This document shows positions 1 to 9,054 of a DNA stretch of 64,000 nucleotides, one piece after another (position 1 is the stretch's first letter; every line of letters starts with the position of its first letter). The notes beneath the pieces are model-generated. The model worked only from the letters and a program-made list of their open reading frames with translations. It did not search any database and was not told the origin of the DNA. The position numbers were made by a program, and so were the translations under genes. This stretch comes from Hyphomicrobium_A sp963759735 (GTDB lineage: Bacteria; Pseudomonadota; Alphaproteobacteria; Rhizobiales; Hyphomicrobiaceae), in contig CAVXAF010000007.1 of the NCBI GenBank assembly GCA_963759735.1, positions 682,001-746,000 of the forward strand, read 5' to 3'.

Positions 1-197
1 AGCGCTTTCGCACCCAGGAGCGCAATCGCGATGATGCGCGCGAGCGCCTGTTCGACCTTATCCGCGAAGCGTGCATAGTGCCCAAGCGTCGCATCAAGAC
101 CAAGCCGACGCGGGCGGCCAAGGAGCGCCGCCACGAGGCCAAGGCGAAACGCAGCCACGTCAAGCGGTTGCGCAACTCCAAGTCAGACCTCGGTTGA
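1..197 (+). CDS. arfB: Peptide chain release factor-like ribosome rescue protein ArfB, C-terminal fragment
   Basis: The reading frame starts at base 3 and runs off the left edge. The visible 64 residues begin RFRTQERNRDDARERL and end in a Lys/Arg-rich tail (EAKAKRSHVKRLR). This matches the C-terminus of ArfB/YaeJ (ICT1-like), which hydrolyses peptidyl-tRNA on stalled ribosomes and places its basic tail in the empty mRNA channel. The catalytic GGQ loop would lie upstream, outside the window, so the call rests on the RTQERN and TKPTRAAKERR segments only. Confidence 0.75.
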   Translation, partial: RFRTQERNRDDARERLFDLIREACIVPKRRIKTKPTRAAKERRHEAKAKRSHVKRLRNSKSDLG

Positions 198-368
198 AGC
201 TCCCAAACGCCGGCCGCAGCCCCGATATTTCGTGAGATTATCGCCGTCCGCCGCCGAATTGCCGAGGTTGCCGCGTGACATCGGTCCGGCGCAATTTTAA
301 GACAGGACACAAGGCACGGGGGTGCGCGATTCCCGCGAGCAATCCGGGAACGTCTATGGGGAAGAGCG

Positions 369-785
369 ATGACTAGGTTTCAGAAGGTGGCTCTCGCGGT
401 GGCTGCGTTGGCGGCAACGACGATGAGCTTCGGCGCCTCCGCCGACGATGGCCCGCTGGGCGTGTGGCTCGACCACACGGGACGCGGCGCGGTCGAGATC
501 GTCAAGTGCGGCGACGCCCTGTGCGGCAAGGTCGTATGGGTCGCCGATCAGTCGAATTCCAAAGGCTGCGGCCTGCAGATCCTCGGCGACGTGAAGCCGA
601 TGGGCGATGGCACCTTCGACGAGGGCTGGATCTACGATCCCGACAAGGACGCCAAGTTCGACGTCGAGCTGGTCCCGCAGGCGGGCGGCAAGCTGCAGGT
701 CACCGGCTACAAGGGCATCAAGCTGCTCAGCCAGACCTTCATGTGGACGCGCGCCCCGGCCGACCTGCAACGCTGCCCCTCGTAA
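369..785 (+). CDS. Exported DUF2147 family protein
   Basis: This 138-residue protein has a clear signal peptide with a predicted cut after ASA at residue 25. The mature part holds the DUF2147 pattern: GVW near the start, then two cysteines in KCGDALCGKVVWV, a third Cys in KGCGLQIL, and WTRA near the end. The family is periplasmic or extracytoplasmic, probably a small beta-barrel, and its biochemical role is not established. The start is supported by GGGGAAGAG a few bases upstream. It appears to be transcribed alone. Confidence 0.85.
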   Translation: MTRFQKVALAVAALAATTMSFGASADDGPLGVWLDHTGRGAVEIVKCGDALCGKVVWVADQSNSKGCGLQILGDVKPMGDGTFDEGWIYDPDKDAKFDVELVPQAGGKLQVTGYKGIKLLSQTFMWTRAPADLQRCPS

Positions 786-803
786 GCGAACAGCGCGCCT
801 GCA

Positions 804-2645
804 TCAGCCGGACCGCGGCACGGCGGCCGCGGTCGCCTCGACCGCGGCGATGAGCGGATGGCGCACGCGCTTCAGGCGCTGCACCTCTTCCAGGCCCCAC
901 CAATACGCGTTGCGCACCAGCTCGCTGTGCCGCTGCCAATCCAATATCCCCATGTCGGGCGGAATGGGCGGCACGAACAGCACGTCGGTCGGCTTCAGCT
1001 GACGATTGAAATCATCGCGGCCGGCCATCAGCGAACGCATCAGCACGGTGGTGAGCCCGGGTGCGACCGGCAGCTTGCCGCGCGACATCGGATTGAGGCT
1101 CATGCGGATCAGCTCGGCGCGCGAGGGCAGCGCCGCGTAATCCACCTCGAAGCGCTCCAGCTCGGGGATGTGGAAGCTGACGACGACGTTCGGCCCGCTC
1201 TTCAATTGGTGCATGGTGCGGATCGGCACGTTGTCGAGCAGGCACCCGTCGACCAGCATCTCCCCCTGCGCGGTATACACCGGCGGCAGCAGCACCGGGA
1301 TCGACCCCGACGCGCGGATCGCTTCGAACAGATCGCCGCGATCGTGGCGGTGCAGCTCGTAGCTCGACAGGTTGGTGGAGACCGAGAAGTACGGGATCCA
1401 CAGGTCTTCGATATTGATGCCGCCGAAGTAGCGCCGCAGCTGCGCATCGTAGTGGCGATGGTCGAGCAGGCTGTAGCGCGGCCACGTATAGCGCTGCATG
1501 GCGCGGTTGGTGACGAAGATGTCGTGCGTGCCGCGGTCGATGTCGTCGGGATGCTTGCCCATGGCGAAGGCGCCGGTCATGGCAGCGCCTGCCGACGTGC
1601 CGCCCACCATGTCGAACTCAAAGCCGCTCTCGATCAGCGCCTTGTAAAGCCCAACGTGCGCCGCGCACAGCGCGCCCCCGCCGCAGGCGACGAGACCCAG
1701 GGCAGTACCGTTGATGAAGCGGTAGAGGCGCGCGATGGTGCCGCGCTCATCCAACGCGACGTGGTGGTGCATGGCGATACTGCGGCGGCGCAGCCAGCGC
1801 GCGGTTCCCGTAATGGGCTCACGACGCTCGTGCACGATGACGAGGCGGCGCGCCTCGGTTTCGACGAAGGCTGCGGCCAGCTGCTCGAGTGCGTTCGGCG
1901 CTGAATCGGCGTCTTCGGTCGCCACTGCCAGCACCAGATCGGCGTGTCGGATGGCCTTCTGCGACCAGCCCGTGAGTTCGGCATCGGCGATGAAGATCAG
2001 GTAGTCGTAGGAGCTCTCGAGCTGGTTGAGCGCTTGCGTCGCCTCGGTGCTGTCGATGGCGACGCCGTCGGGCAGCAGCTCGGCCGCGCGCGCTGCATCG
2101 AGCACCAGCGTGTTGGCGTTGGCGGCGAAGACGGTGTTGAGCTGATCGAGGAAGCGCTCGGGGATTTGCGCTGCGCCGGCGCGGATGACGGCGATGGTGC
2201 GCGGACGCGGGTCGGGCGGCGCCGGCTCGGAAGCCGTGGTGGCGGCAAGGCGCTGGGACAGCGCCGTAGTGAGCGTGCGCCAGATGCCGGGGCAGCGGGT
2301 GGATATGCGCTCGAATTCCGGCCGCCCGAGGCGCAGCACCAGGCTGTCGCGCATCGCCGAGACCGTGGCGGTGCGCACCCCGCCGGTCAGGAAGGCGATC
2401 TCTCCGATGGGTTGCTCGGGTCCGATCTCCGTCAAGGGCTCGCGCCGGCCCTCGAGGGTGACGGCGAAGCGTCCGGAAATGACGATGTACAACGCGTCCG
2501 CCGTATCACCCTGACGCACCAGGACATCGCCACGCTTTAAGGCGCGCGTCTCGAGCTCGGCCATGAGGGCGGCCCGCTCCTCGGCGCTGAGCTCGGAGAA
2601 TATCCCGACGGCAGGCAGCCCGGCCTTGGACAAAAGCGAATGCAT
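804..2645 (-). CDS. Cyclic nucleotide-binding patatin-like phospholipase (NTE family)
   Basis: The protein has 613 residues from the ATG that begins MHSLLSKAG. Residues about 17-125 form a cNMP-binding fold (RQGDTADALYIVISGRF, then PIGEIAFLTGGVRTATV). Residues about 315-500 form a patatin domain with a glycine-rich oxyanion loop (CGGGALCAAHVG), the nucleophile in GGTSAG (Ser351) and the catalytic Asp in VDGC (Asp466), where many relatives have DGG. The middle resembles the linker of bacterial neuropathy-target-esterase homologues. The likely role is a lysophospholipase or phospholipase regulated by its N-terminal domain. A longer in-frame start 20 codons upstream exists, but its extra residues look non-coding. 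Confidence 0.9.
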   Translation of the reverse strand: MHSLLSKAGLPAVGIFSELSAEERAALMAELETRALKRGDVLVRQGDTADALYIVISGRFAVTLEGRREPLTEIGPEQPIGEIAFLTGGVRTATVSAMRDSLVLRLGRPEFERISTRCPGIWRTLTTALSQRLAATTASEPAPPDPRPRTIAVIRAGAAQIPERFLDQLNTVFAANANTLVLDAARAAELLPDGVAIDSTEATQALNQLESSYDYLIFIADAELTGWSQKAIRHADLVLAVATEDADSAPNALEQLAAAFVETEARRLVIVHERREPITGTARWLRRRSIAMHHHVALDERGTIARLYRFINGTALGLVACGGGALCAAHVGLYKALIESGFEFDMVGGTSAGAAMTGAFAMGKHPDDIDRGTHDIFVTNRAMQRYTWPRYSLLDHRHYDAQLRRYFGGINIEDLWIPYFSVSTNLSSYELHRHDRGDLFEAIRASGSIPVLLPPVYTAQGEMLVDGCLLDNVPIRTMHQLKSGPNVVVSFHIPELERFEVDYAALPSRAELIRMSLNPMSRGKLPVAPGLTTVLMRSLMAGRDDFNRQLKPTDVLFVPPIPPDMGILDWQRHSELVRNAYWWGLEEVQRLKRVRHPLIAAVEATAAAVPRSG

Positions 2646-2856
2646 GCTGGAACTCTCGCGGTGATTGCCCAGCATAGTCCACGCCGACGCACCGCGCGCG
2701 GGCAATCGGGCGGCATGGCGAACGAGATCGTCATCGGCGCCGGTGTGCCCGCCGCGACCTAGCAGCCGTCACAAGCATGCGTTATTTCTCGCAGGCTGAG
2801 GGGTGGGGAGTGTTCCTCGCAGGCGCACGGGTTGGGGAAGGGTCGGGGAGCAAGTC

Positions 2857-3279
2857 ATGCGATTTCTGGTTTCGCTGCTTAGCATCGTTGTCGCCATAAC
2901 GGCGCTTGCCGGCTTCGGCATGGGAACGCTGGTGATCAATTCCGACAACCCGCACGCCCCCCTACTGCCGTGGGGCTACGCGCTCACTGGCGCCGCCGGT
3001 CTGATGATCTGCCTTGGGGCCCTCTCGTCCCTGCTGGTTTGGATCGCGCCGCGGCTGACCGAGAAGGCGTTGTGGCTCGCAACCATTGCTGGCGTTGCCG
3101 GCATGATGTCCTACGGCGTCATCGCGTTTTTGATCCGCGGCTTCCCCAACGCGCCCAACGCCGAAGGCATACTGATGAGCGTGCTCTTGGCCGGCTTCGT
3201 GCCGGGCATCGCTGCAGCGTTCGCCGCCCTGTTGACGCATCGCGTCGTGCGCTGGGCAGATTTCGCCGCCAACGCGTAG
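2857..3279 (+). CDS. Small four-helix membrane protein
   Basis: This 140-residue protein has four hydrophobic stretches at about residues 3-25, 38-60, 70-90 and 105-127. I recognise no family. The ATG beginning MRFLVSLLS is chosen because GGGGAG lies 7 bases upstream; the frame stays open for 18 more codons of poor composition. It stands alone between the phospholipase and two small genes on the other strand. Confidence 0.7.
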   Translation: MRFLVSLLSIVVAITALAGFGMGTLVINSDNPHAPLLPWGYALTGAAGLMICLGALSSLLVWIAPRLTEKALWLATIAGVAGMMSYGVIAFLIRGFPNAPNAEGILMSVLLAGFVPGIAAAFAALLTHRVVRWADFAANA

Positions 3280-3298
3280 CGGCATTCAGTAAGCGACT

Positions 3299-3742
3299 TT
3301 AGGCGGCGATCTGCTCCGCATGAGCGACGGCCGGAGCGCTGGCCCGCACTTCGAGCGTCACGACGTTGGCGGTCATTGCGTCGTTGAGAGCAAGCAGGAA
3401 GCGCTGCGGATTGAAGCCGCGATGTCCGTTGAGGCGCAGCGTCGAGGCGATGGCGATAGCCGGGGCCATGATGGCGTGGCCGTTGTCCAGCATCATGTCC
3501 TTGAGGCGGCGCGCACCGAACACCTCGATGAGGTGACGGAAGCGGACGAAAGCAGCCAGCGCGCGCTGCGGCTCGGCGTGATGACGGCTCTGCAGGGCAG
3601 CACGCGCTGTGTCGAGATCGGTATCGGCGGCGCCGTTGAGCAGCACCAGCCCGCGGCCGTTCTCGATTAAGGAACGCATGGCGGCGGCGAGATCGGCGGC
3701 ATCGGCGGCGGGGATGTCGGTGAGGTCGAAGGTCGTGGCCAT
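3299..3742 (-). CDS. Hypothetical protein, 147 residues
   Basis: It is a soluble, alanine-rich, mostly helical protein (MATTFDLTDIPAADA at the start, GARRLKDMMLDNGHAIMAP in the middle) with no signal peptide and no motif I recognise. It begins 24 bases after the stop of the OB-fold gene on the same strand, so the two are probably co-transcribed and under the same upstream palindromic element. Confidence 0.65.
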   Translation of the reverse strand: MATTFDLTDIPAADAADLAAAMRSLIENGRGLVLLNGAADTDLDTARAALQSRHHAEPQRALAAFVRFRHLIEVFGARRLKDMMLDNGHAIMAPAIAIASTLRLNGHRGFNPQRFLLALNDAMTANVVTLEVRASAPAVAHAEQIAA

Positions 3743-3766
3743 GGTCGTAGTCTCCGATCTGATGGG

Positions 3767-3985
3767 TTAGTGGCTGCCGCCGCCGAAGGCGGTCCAGGGC
3801 GAGCCGGTCATGAGAAAGATTTCTTTTCCGCGCCGTGCGTCGATGAGGAAGTCGACGGTGTGGCCGACCAGCTTGCCGTTGAGGTTGACGATCTCGTCCT
3901 TGGCGAAGCGGTACTTGGAGCCGTCCTCGGCCTCGATGATGCCGAAGCCGACCTGGGGGCTGAACTTGGTGATGCGTCCTTCCAT
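3767..3985 (-). CDS. Small OB-fold / cold-shock-like protein
   Basis: The 72-residue protein starts MEGRITKFSPQVGFGIIEAE. The layout (short beta strand, GFGIIEAEDG, then YRFAKDEI) resembles the first half of a cold-shock or S1-like OB fold, GFGFI being the RNP1-like part of cold shock proteins. The second half (VDFLIDARRGKEIFL) fits the closing strands. It could bind nucleic acid, but the aromatic RNP residues are only partly present. The start has GGGAGA 6 bases upstream. The shared palindrome at 4058-4076 lies about 75 bp upstream. Confidence 0.65.
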   Translation of the reverse strand: MEGRITKFSPQVGFGIIEAEDGSKYRFAKDEIVNLNGKLVGHTVDFLIDARRGKEIFLMTGSPWTAFGGGSH

Positions 3986-4057
3986 GACACTCTCCCTTGA
4001 ACGTTGCGGCCTTCGCGGGCCGGCTATGGGGGTAGAATGTCCGACGCGGCCGGGGGC

Positions 4058-4076
4058 CGCTGTTCCAGGCGTGACA
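4058..4076 (-). promoter_or_regulatory. Shared 19-bp palindromic element, copy 1
   Basis: On the minus strand it reads TGTCACGCCTGGAACAGCG. The core TGTCAC-N4-GGAACA is an imperfect inverted repeat. The same element precedes four genes of the C-x14-C exported family (copies at 20411, 21087, 21752 and 22489). It lies about 75 bp before the OB-fold gene start, a position suited to an operator or upstream promoter element. Confidence 0.6.
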
Positions 4077-4100
4077 CGGTTTACGTATTTTCACCGTGTC
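4073..4100. other. Hairpin in the 3986-4322 intergenic region
   Basis: GACACGGT at 4073-4080 and ACCGTGTC at 4093-4100 form a perfect 8-bp inverted repeat around a 12-base AT-rich loop. It overlaps the right half of palindrome copy 1. No T-tract follows, so it is not a convincing terminator. The rest of this 337-bp gap, including GCCTC-rich sequence at about 4108-4140, shows no gene I can support. Confidence 0.4.
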
Positions 4101-4322
4101 TCAGCCGGTGCCTCGGCCAGCGCCTCGCTCGGCGCCTCAGACAGTTCGGGAGGTGGCTCGCCGGGGCCGCAATTGCGGTGTATGGAACGGGTCGGCCGGC
4201 AAGGGTTCCGTGCGGCCGCGGGCATTCAGTCTGGGTTCATGGCGGCGGCCGTACGGTCGCTGGCCTAGGGTCAATTCCCGCGGTCGCGGATACGATCCGC
4301 GAAGACGTTGAGGGTGAAGACG

Positions 4323-4601
4323 ATGGCGACGGTTTTCCTGCGTACTGCACTTCCGCTTCTGACGGTGCTGGGTGCCGCCACCGTGTTCGCGGCCCCGGCC
4401 AGCGCGAACTGCGACTGGTATGTGAAGACGTCGCTCGAGCAGCAGCAGCGCAACCTGAAGCTCAAATGCGGTCTGTCGGGCAGCGAATGGTCCGTGGACA
4501 AGGGCGCGCACGCAGCCTGGTGCGCCTCGGTCAGCCCCGATGCATCGCGCTCGACGGCGCAGCAGCGCGAAGCCGCGCTTGGCAAGTGCGCCGCCAAGTA
4601 A
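4323..4601 (+). CDS. Small exported cysteine-containing protein
   Basis: This 92-residue protein begins MATVFLRTALPLL and has a signal peptide ending near APASA. The mature part carries four cysteines (NCDWYVKTS, KLKCGLSG, AAWCASVSP and GKCAAK), which could form two disulfides in the periplasm. No family recognised. An in-frame TTG five codons upstream is possible but less likely than this ATG. Confidence 0.7.
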   Translation: MATVFLRTALPLLTVLGAATVFAAPASANCDWYVKTSLEQQQRNLKLKCGLSGSEWSVDKGAHAAWCASVSPDASRSTAQQREAALGKCAAK

Positions 4602-4776
4602 GGGGCGATACCTGACGTCAGCGCGCGTACCGGTGCCGCGATCGGCGGCGCTGGCGATTGAAATTTCCCCAGCGGGTGCGCAAAGCTTGAGCGCCTTAAC
4701 GCCACACCTGACTTGATCGTGTCGCGGGCGCGACCGATGCTGTGAGTCTGGCGCGCCTGCCGGCACAGCGAGGGAC

Positions 4777-5787
4777 ATGACCGACCCCATTCTCATCGAG
4801 GTGACGCGCGGACCACTCGTCGAGAGTTGGCATCGCGGCGCGCTGGCGCTGGCCGCACCGTCAGGCGCCTTGGCGCTGCGCATTGGCGACGTCGAACGTC
4901 CCGTCTATCCGCGCTCGGCGATCAAGGCGCTGCAAGCGCTGCCCTTGATCGAGACCGGAACCGCCGACCGCTTCGGCTTCGGGCCGGCGGAGATTGCGCT
5001 CGCCTGCGGCTCGCATGCCGGCACCGAGCGGCACACTCATCTCGCCGCCGCCATGTTGGACCGCGCCGGCCTATCGACCGATGCGCTGGGCTGCGGCGCG
5101 CACGCTCCGCTGGGGGCTTCGGCCGCGACGGCGCTCATCGCCGCCGGGGAAGCGCCGAGCCAACTCCACAACAACTGCTCGGGCAAGCATGCCGGCATGC
5201 TGGCGACGGCGGTGCATCTGCGCGAGCCCACCAAAGGCTATTGGGAAGTAGATCATCCGGTGCAGGAACGCGTGCATCGCGCACTGTCCGAAATCTCGGG
5301 GCTGCCGCTGGGTGCCGACGTGCGCGGCATCGACGGCTGCTCGGTGCCCAACTGGGCGATGCCGCTGGCGACGCTGGCGCGCATGTTTGCGCGGCTGGTG
5401 ACCGGCGAGGGCATGAGCGCGGAGCGCCGAGTCGCGGTGGCGCGCATTCTCGATGCCTGCTGGGAATATCCCGACATGGTGGCCGGTAAGAGCCGGGCCG
5501 ATACGGTCGTCATGCGCGCGCTGCCGCGGCAGGTGTTCATGAAGACGGGCGCCGAGGGCGTCTACTGCGGCGCCTTTCCCGAGTTGGGGCTAGGCTTTGC
5601 ACTGAAGATCGAGGACGGCGCCAAGCGGGCGGCGGCGGGAGCGGCGATCTCGCTCGTTGAACGCCTGTATCCAGCTGCACGCGGGCTGATGCCCGTGGGC
5701 GCGCTCAAGACGTGGCGCGGGCAAGAGGTTGGGGTCGTGCGCTCTTCGGCGTTGTTCGAAGATGCCCTCGCCAGCCTCAAGGTTTAA
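4777..5787 (+). CDS. L-asparaginase II, Rhizobium etli type
   Basis: This 336-residue enzyme hydrolyses asparagine to aspartate and ammonia. It belongs to the rhizobial class, unrelated to E. coli AnsA/AnsB. The signature residues are visible: SAIK (Ser47-xx-Lys50), CGSHAG (Cys77, Ser79), the NNCSGKHAGM segment with Cys134 and Lys137, GIDGCSVP, and GVYCGAFP. These correspond to the Ser-Lys tandem and the metal-binding Cys/Lys set known from this family. It is cytoplasmic with no signal peptide. The ATG follows AGCGAGGGAC at a short distance. It appears to be a single transcription unit. Confidence 0.9.
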   Translation: MTDPILIEVTRGPLVESWHRGALALAAPSGALALRIGDVERPVYPRSAIKALQALPLIETGTADRFGFGPAEIALACGSHAGTERHTHLAAAMLDRAGLSTDALGCGAHAPLGASAATALIAAGEAPSQLHNNCSGKHAGMLATAVHLREPTKGYWEVDHPVQERVHRALSEISGLPLGADVRGIDGCSVPNWAMPLATLARMFARLVTGEGMSAERRVAVARILDACWEYPDMVAGKSRADTVVMRALPRQVFMKTGAEGVYCGAFPELGLGFALKIEDGAKRAAAGAAISLVERLYPAARGLMPVGALKTWRGQEVGVVRSSALFEDALASLKV

Positions 5788-5793
5788 TCCGAC

Positions 5794-7154
5794 CTAGACC
5801 GACAGGTTGCCGACGATCGACAGCAGCTTGTCGCTGTTGCCGCCGTGGGCGAGCTCCGGGCCGGTGGGTTCGCCGTTGCCGTCCATGGCGCGAATGGCGC
5901 CTTCGGTCGCCCCGGAGATCATGTTGTTGCTGAGCAGACAGGCGCCGGCCCCTTGGTCGGCCGAGACGAGAATGCCGACCCGCGAAGCGCGCACGAGGTT
6001 CGACGTCGCCAGCACTTCGCGCATGTAGGCGCCCCAACCGATGACGATGCCCGCCGTGGGGGCGCGCTCGACGACGTTTCCGGTCACCACCGTGTCGGCT
6101 TCGACCGTGATGCCGTGGCCGCGCTTGTCGACCGCCTCATGCTCGCGGCGGAACAGGTTGCGCACCAGGTTGCCCTGAACGACGGCGAGGCGTCCACCCT
6201 CGTTAAAGTTGGTGACGGTGATGCCGGTGGCCGCCGAGTTCGACGAGGTTGTTGGCAATCAGCGCGCCCTCGAAGCCGAACTCGGCGTAGATGGCAACCT
6301 CGCCTAGCCGGCTGCACGAATTGCCGATGATCTGGATGTCGGAGGCGGCGTTGCCGCGCACGGCGCTGTAGGCGCAGTCGTTGACGCGATTGCCGCTGAC
6401 GAGCACGTTGCCCGCGCGGAAAACGTTCACGCCGTTGCCGTTCTCGCCGGTGCCGCCGCTGTCGGCGCGGATACGCGCAATGCGGTTGCCAGAAACGATG
6501 CTGCCGTCCTCGGCAGGCTCCGACCGCCACACCTGGATGCCGTTGTTGCCGCAGTCGGCAATGTCGTTGTGGACAAGTTCGAGGCCGGCGGCGTCGAGGC
6601 TGCGGATGGCCGCCTGCATCGCATTCGTGATGGTGCAGTCGGCGATGCTGCCGCCGCAGGCGATGAGCGAGATGGCGTTGGCGGGGCTGCGCGTCAGCGT
6701 CAGGTGTCGCAGGCGCAGGCCGCGCGAGTTGCGCAGGGCGATGAGCCCATCGGCACCGTCGGTGCCGAGCATCTGATAGGCGCCGTCGAAGGTGATGCCT
6801 TCGATGTGGAGTGTTGTCGGCGTTTTCGCCGGTGAGGAACTTGCCGCCGCCAGCGAACTCCAAGGTCGTGGCTCCGGCCGCTCCGAGCAGCCTGGCGCCG
6901 GAGCGCATCGTAAGGGTGCTGATGCGATAGCGGCCCGCCGGCAACTCCAGCGGCTCGCCGAGGCTCGTTGCTGCATCGAGCGCTGACTGCAACACCGCGG
7001 ATTGGTCAAGAGAGCTGTCGGTCACCAGTCCGAGGTCGCCCGCGGTTATGGACCTTGCGCGGGCGGCGGCCGGGCGCGCGCCGGCACCGGTCGCACCGGC
7101 GGCGAGGCCAGCGGCGAGACCGACAGACAGTACGTTACGGCGGTCGAGCGTCAT
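5794..7154 (-). pseudogene. TIGR03808-like Tat-exported repeat protein, broken by two frameshifts
   Basis: The protein starts MTLDRRNVLSVGLAAG, a twin-arginine signal, followed by a right-handed beta-helix-like repeat region (many N/G-V turns such as VSGNRVNDC, LLSNNMISG and VVTGNVVER). Three frames must be joined: 7154 to about 6812, about 6812 to 6240, and about 6240 to the stop at 5794. The net length change fits +1 (or -2) at each point. The joins are ENADN/LHIEGITFDG and NNLVE/ATGITVTNFNEGG, and both sides read as conserved protein. The intact family is about 450 residues long. Either a recent pseudogene or two assembly indels. Confidence 0.75.
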
Positions 7155-7231
7155 CGCGTCTGGCCCATGGAAAGCGGCGGCAACCAGCCTGCTGCCAAGC
7201 AAGTCTGAGGCCAGCGCCGGTTAACAGAGGT

Positions 7232-7883
7232 TTAGGCCGGCTCGTTGTCGAGGCAGGCGGCTATGATCTCAAGGCTGCCGGCGATGGCCGCCGCCCAGCC
7301 CAGCCGGCAGGCGGCGCCCGCATCATCGGCAGCGCACGTCTCGCTGGATAGTACCGACGGCAGGTGGATGAAACCTGCCAGGTGGGGCGTCGGAAGTGCG
7401 CGCGCGGCGCTGAGCGAGTGGTAGAGCAGCGCATTGCAGAGATAGCCGCCAGCATCGTCCGATGTGCAACTCGGAATGCCTGCCGCCGCGAGGCGCGCGA
7501 TGATGGCCGCGGCGGGCAGCGTCGCGGCAAGGCTCTCCGGGCCGGCGGGTAATCACGGCTTCTAGGACGGGGAGGTTGCCCGCCGCGTCATGGCGCGGGC
7601 TGCATACGTTGCGCCCGGTGAGTTCGAGTTGGATGCCGGTGGCGGAGGGGGAGACGCCGAAGTGCAGAGCCAGGCGTGGCGCGGTGCGGGCCAGCAGTTC
7701 CTGCAGCGCGACCGGCGCGCGGGTCCAGTCGACGGGGAGGATCGCGTCCACGACGTCGTAGTCTGGAAATTGGCGGCGAGCCGCCGCGGCAATCTCCGGG
7801 ACCAGCTCGGCGGTGGCATTGCGCGGCACGCCCGGGAAGGCGTCAAAGCCGGTAAGCAGTATCGTCGGACGCGGCGATGCCAT
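7232..7883 (-). pseudogene. pcp: Pyroglutamyl-peptidase I, one frameshift
   Basis: The N-terminal half starts MASPRPTILLTGFDAFPG and runs through LHFGVSPSATGIQLE. The C-terminal half, in another frame, carries the catalytic Cys in DAGGYLCNALLYH and the catalytic His in AGFIHLP, and ends at 7232. The frame break is near 7552 (net +1 or -2). Together the halves give about 217 residues, the usual length of C15 peptidases that remove N-terminal pyroglutamate. The start lies 17 bp after the meaB stop on the same strand, so it is probably co-transcribed with meaB. The intact active-site residues on both sides favour a recent or artefactual break. Confidence 0.8.
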
Positions 7884-7900
7884 GGCACTCTCGATGCGGC

Positions 7901-8902
7901 TCAGGCGCTGACGCCGGCGAGCGCCATGATCTCGTCGACGGCCAGCGTCGGCAACAGGCGTCCCTCGCGCACGTCGGCTTCGAGTCCTGGAAGGCGCGCG
8001 GCGACCCGCGGGTTGCCCAGCACGCTCGCCATGATGCGGTCGCCGAGCATGTCGCGCATCCAGGCCACCGCCTGACGCTGGCGCCGCTCTGCCAACTCGC
8101 CTGACTGGGTGAGCGCGGTGCGATGCTCCATGACCTTGTCCCACAACTTGTCGAGGCTCTTGTTCTGCAGCCCGGAAATGGTGAGCACCGGCGGCGACCA
8201 TGTCGGCGTCGGCGGGTTGAGGATCTGCAACGCCGTGCGGTACTCGGCAGCCGCGCGCTCGGCGCGCATGACGTTGTCGCCGTCGGCCTTGTTGATGGCG
8301 ATCATGTCGGCGATCTCGATGATGCCTTTCTTGATGCCCTGCAGGTCATCGCCGCCGCCCGAGAGCAGCAGCACGAGGAAGAAGTCGACCATGTCGGCGA
8401 CGGCGATCTCCGACTGCCCGACGCCGACCGTCTCGACGATGATGACGTCGAAGCCCGCGGCCTCGACCAAGACCATGGTCTCACGCGTTTTGCGCGTCAC
8501 GCCGCCGAGCGTGCCCGAAGTCGGCGAAGGGCGGATGAAAGCCTTCGGCTCCTGCGCCAGCCGGCTCATGCGCGTCTTGTCGCCGAGGATCGACCCGCCG
8601 GTGCGCCGTGACGTCGGGTCGACCGCCAGCACGGCAACCCGATGCCCCTTGCTGACGAGGTTCATGCCGAGTTCGTCGATGGTCGTCGACTTGCCGACGC
8701 CTGGCACGCCGGTCACGCCCAAGCGCATGGCGCCGCCGGCATGCGGCAGCAGCGCCTGCAACAGCTTCTGCGCCAGGGCCGCGTGCTCCGCCTTGGTGCT
8801 CTCGACCAGCGTGATGGCGCGCGCCAGCATGGCGCGGTCACCGGCGCGCACGCCCTCGATGTAGGCATCGAGCGAAGGGCCGGTCGGGGCGGGGGCGTGC
8901 AT
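7901..8902 (-). CDS. meaB: Methylmalonyl-CoA mutase-associated GTPase MeaB
   Basis: This 333-residue G3E-family GTPase carries the P-loop GVTGVPGVGKST (62-73), the switch segment ETVGVGQSE and the base-recognition motif NKAD. MeaB gates cobalamin loading onto and protects methylmalonyl-CoA mutase, and no mutase gene is visible in this window. The start beginning MHAPAPTG is chosen because AGGAG lies 7 bases upstream; a longer open frame exists but lacks family similarity. It is followed closely by the broken pcp gene. Confidence 0.93.
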   Translation of the reverse strand: MHAPAPTGPSLDAYIEGVRAGDRAMLARAITLVESTKAEHAALAQKLLQALLPHAGGAMRLGVTGVPGVGKSTTIDELGMNLVSKGHRVAVLAVDPTSRRTGGSILGDKTRMSRLAQEPKAFIRPSPTSGTLGGVTRKTRETMVLVEAAGFDVIIVETVGVGQSEIAVADMVDFFLVLLLSGGGDDLQGIKKGIIEIADMIAINKADGDNVMRAERAAAEYRTALQILNPPTPTWSPPVLTISGLQNKSLDKLWDKVMEHRTALTQSGELAERRQRQAVAWMRDMLGDRIMASVLGNPRVAARLPGLEADVREGRLLPTLAVDEIMALAGVSA

Positions 8903-9054
8903 CGGGGGCTCCTGGAATCCAGCGATCTGTTGATAGTTCGAGGAAATCGCTGTTCGCAAGCGTGGCATGCCGACGCCTGTAACCCAACCCACCGCTTGCC
9001 GCGGACTGTCGCGGTTCATATTCTGCCGGGCAACAAAAAAGGGGGAGGACGGCC

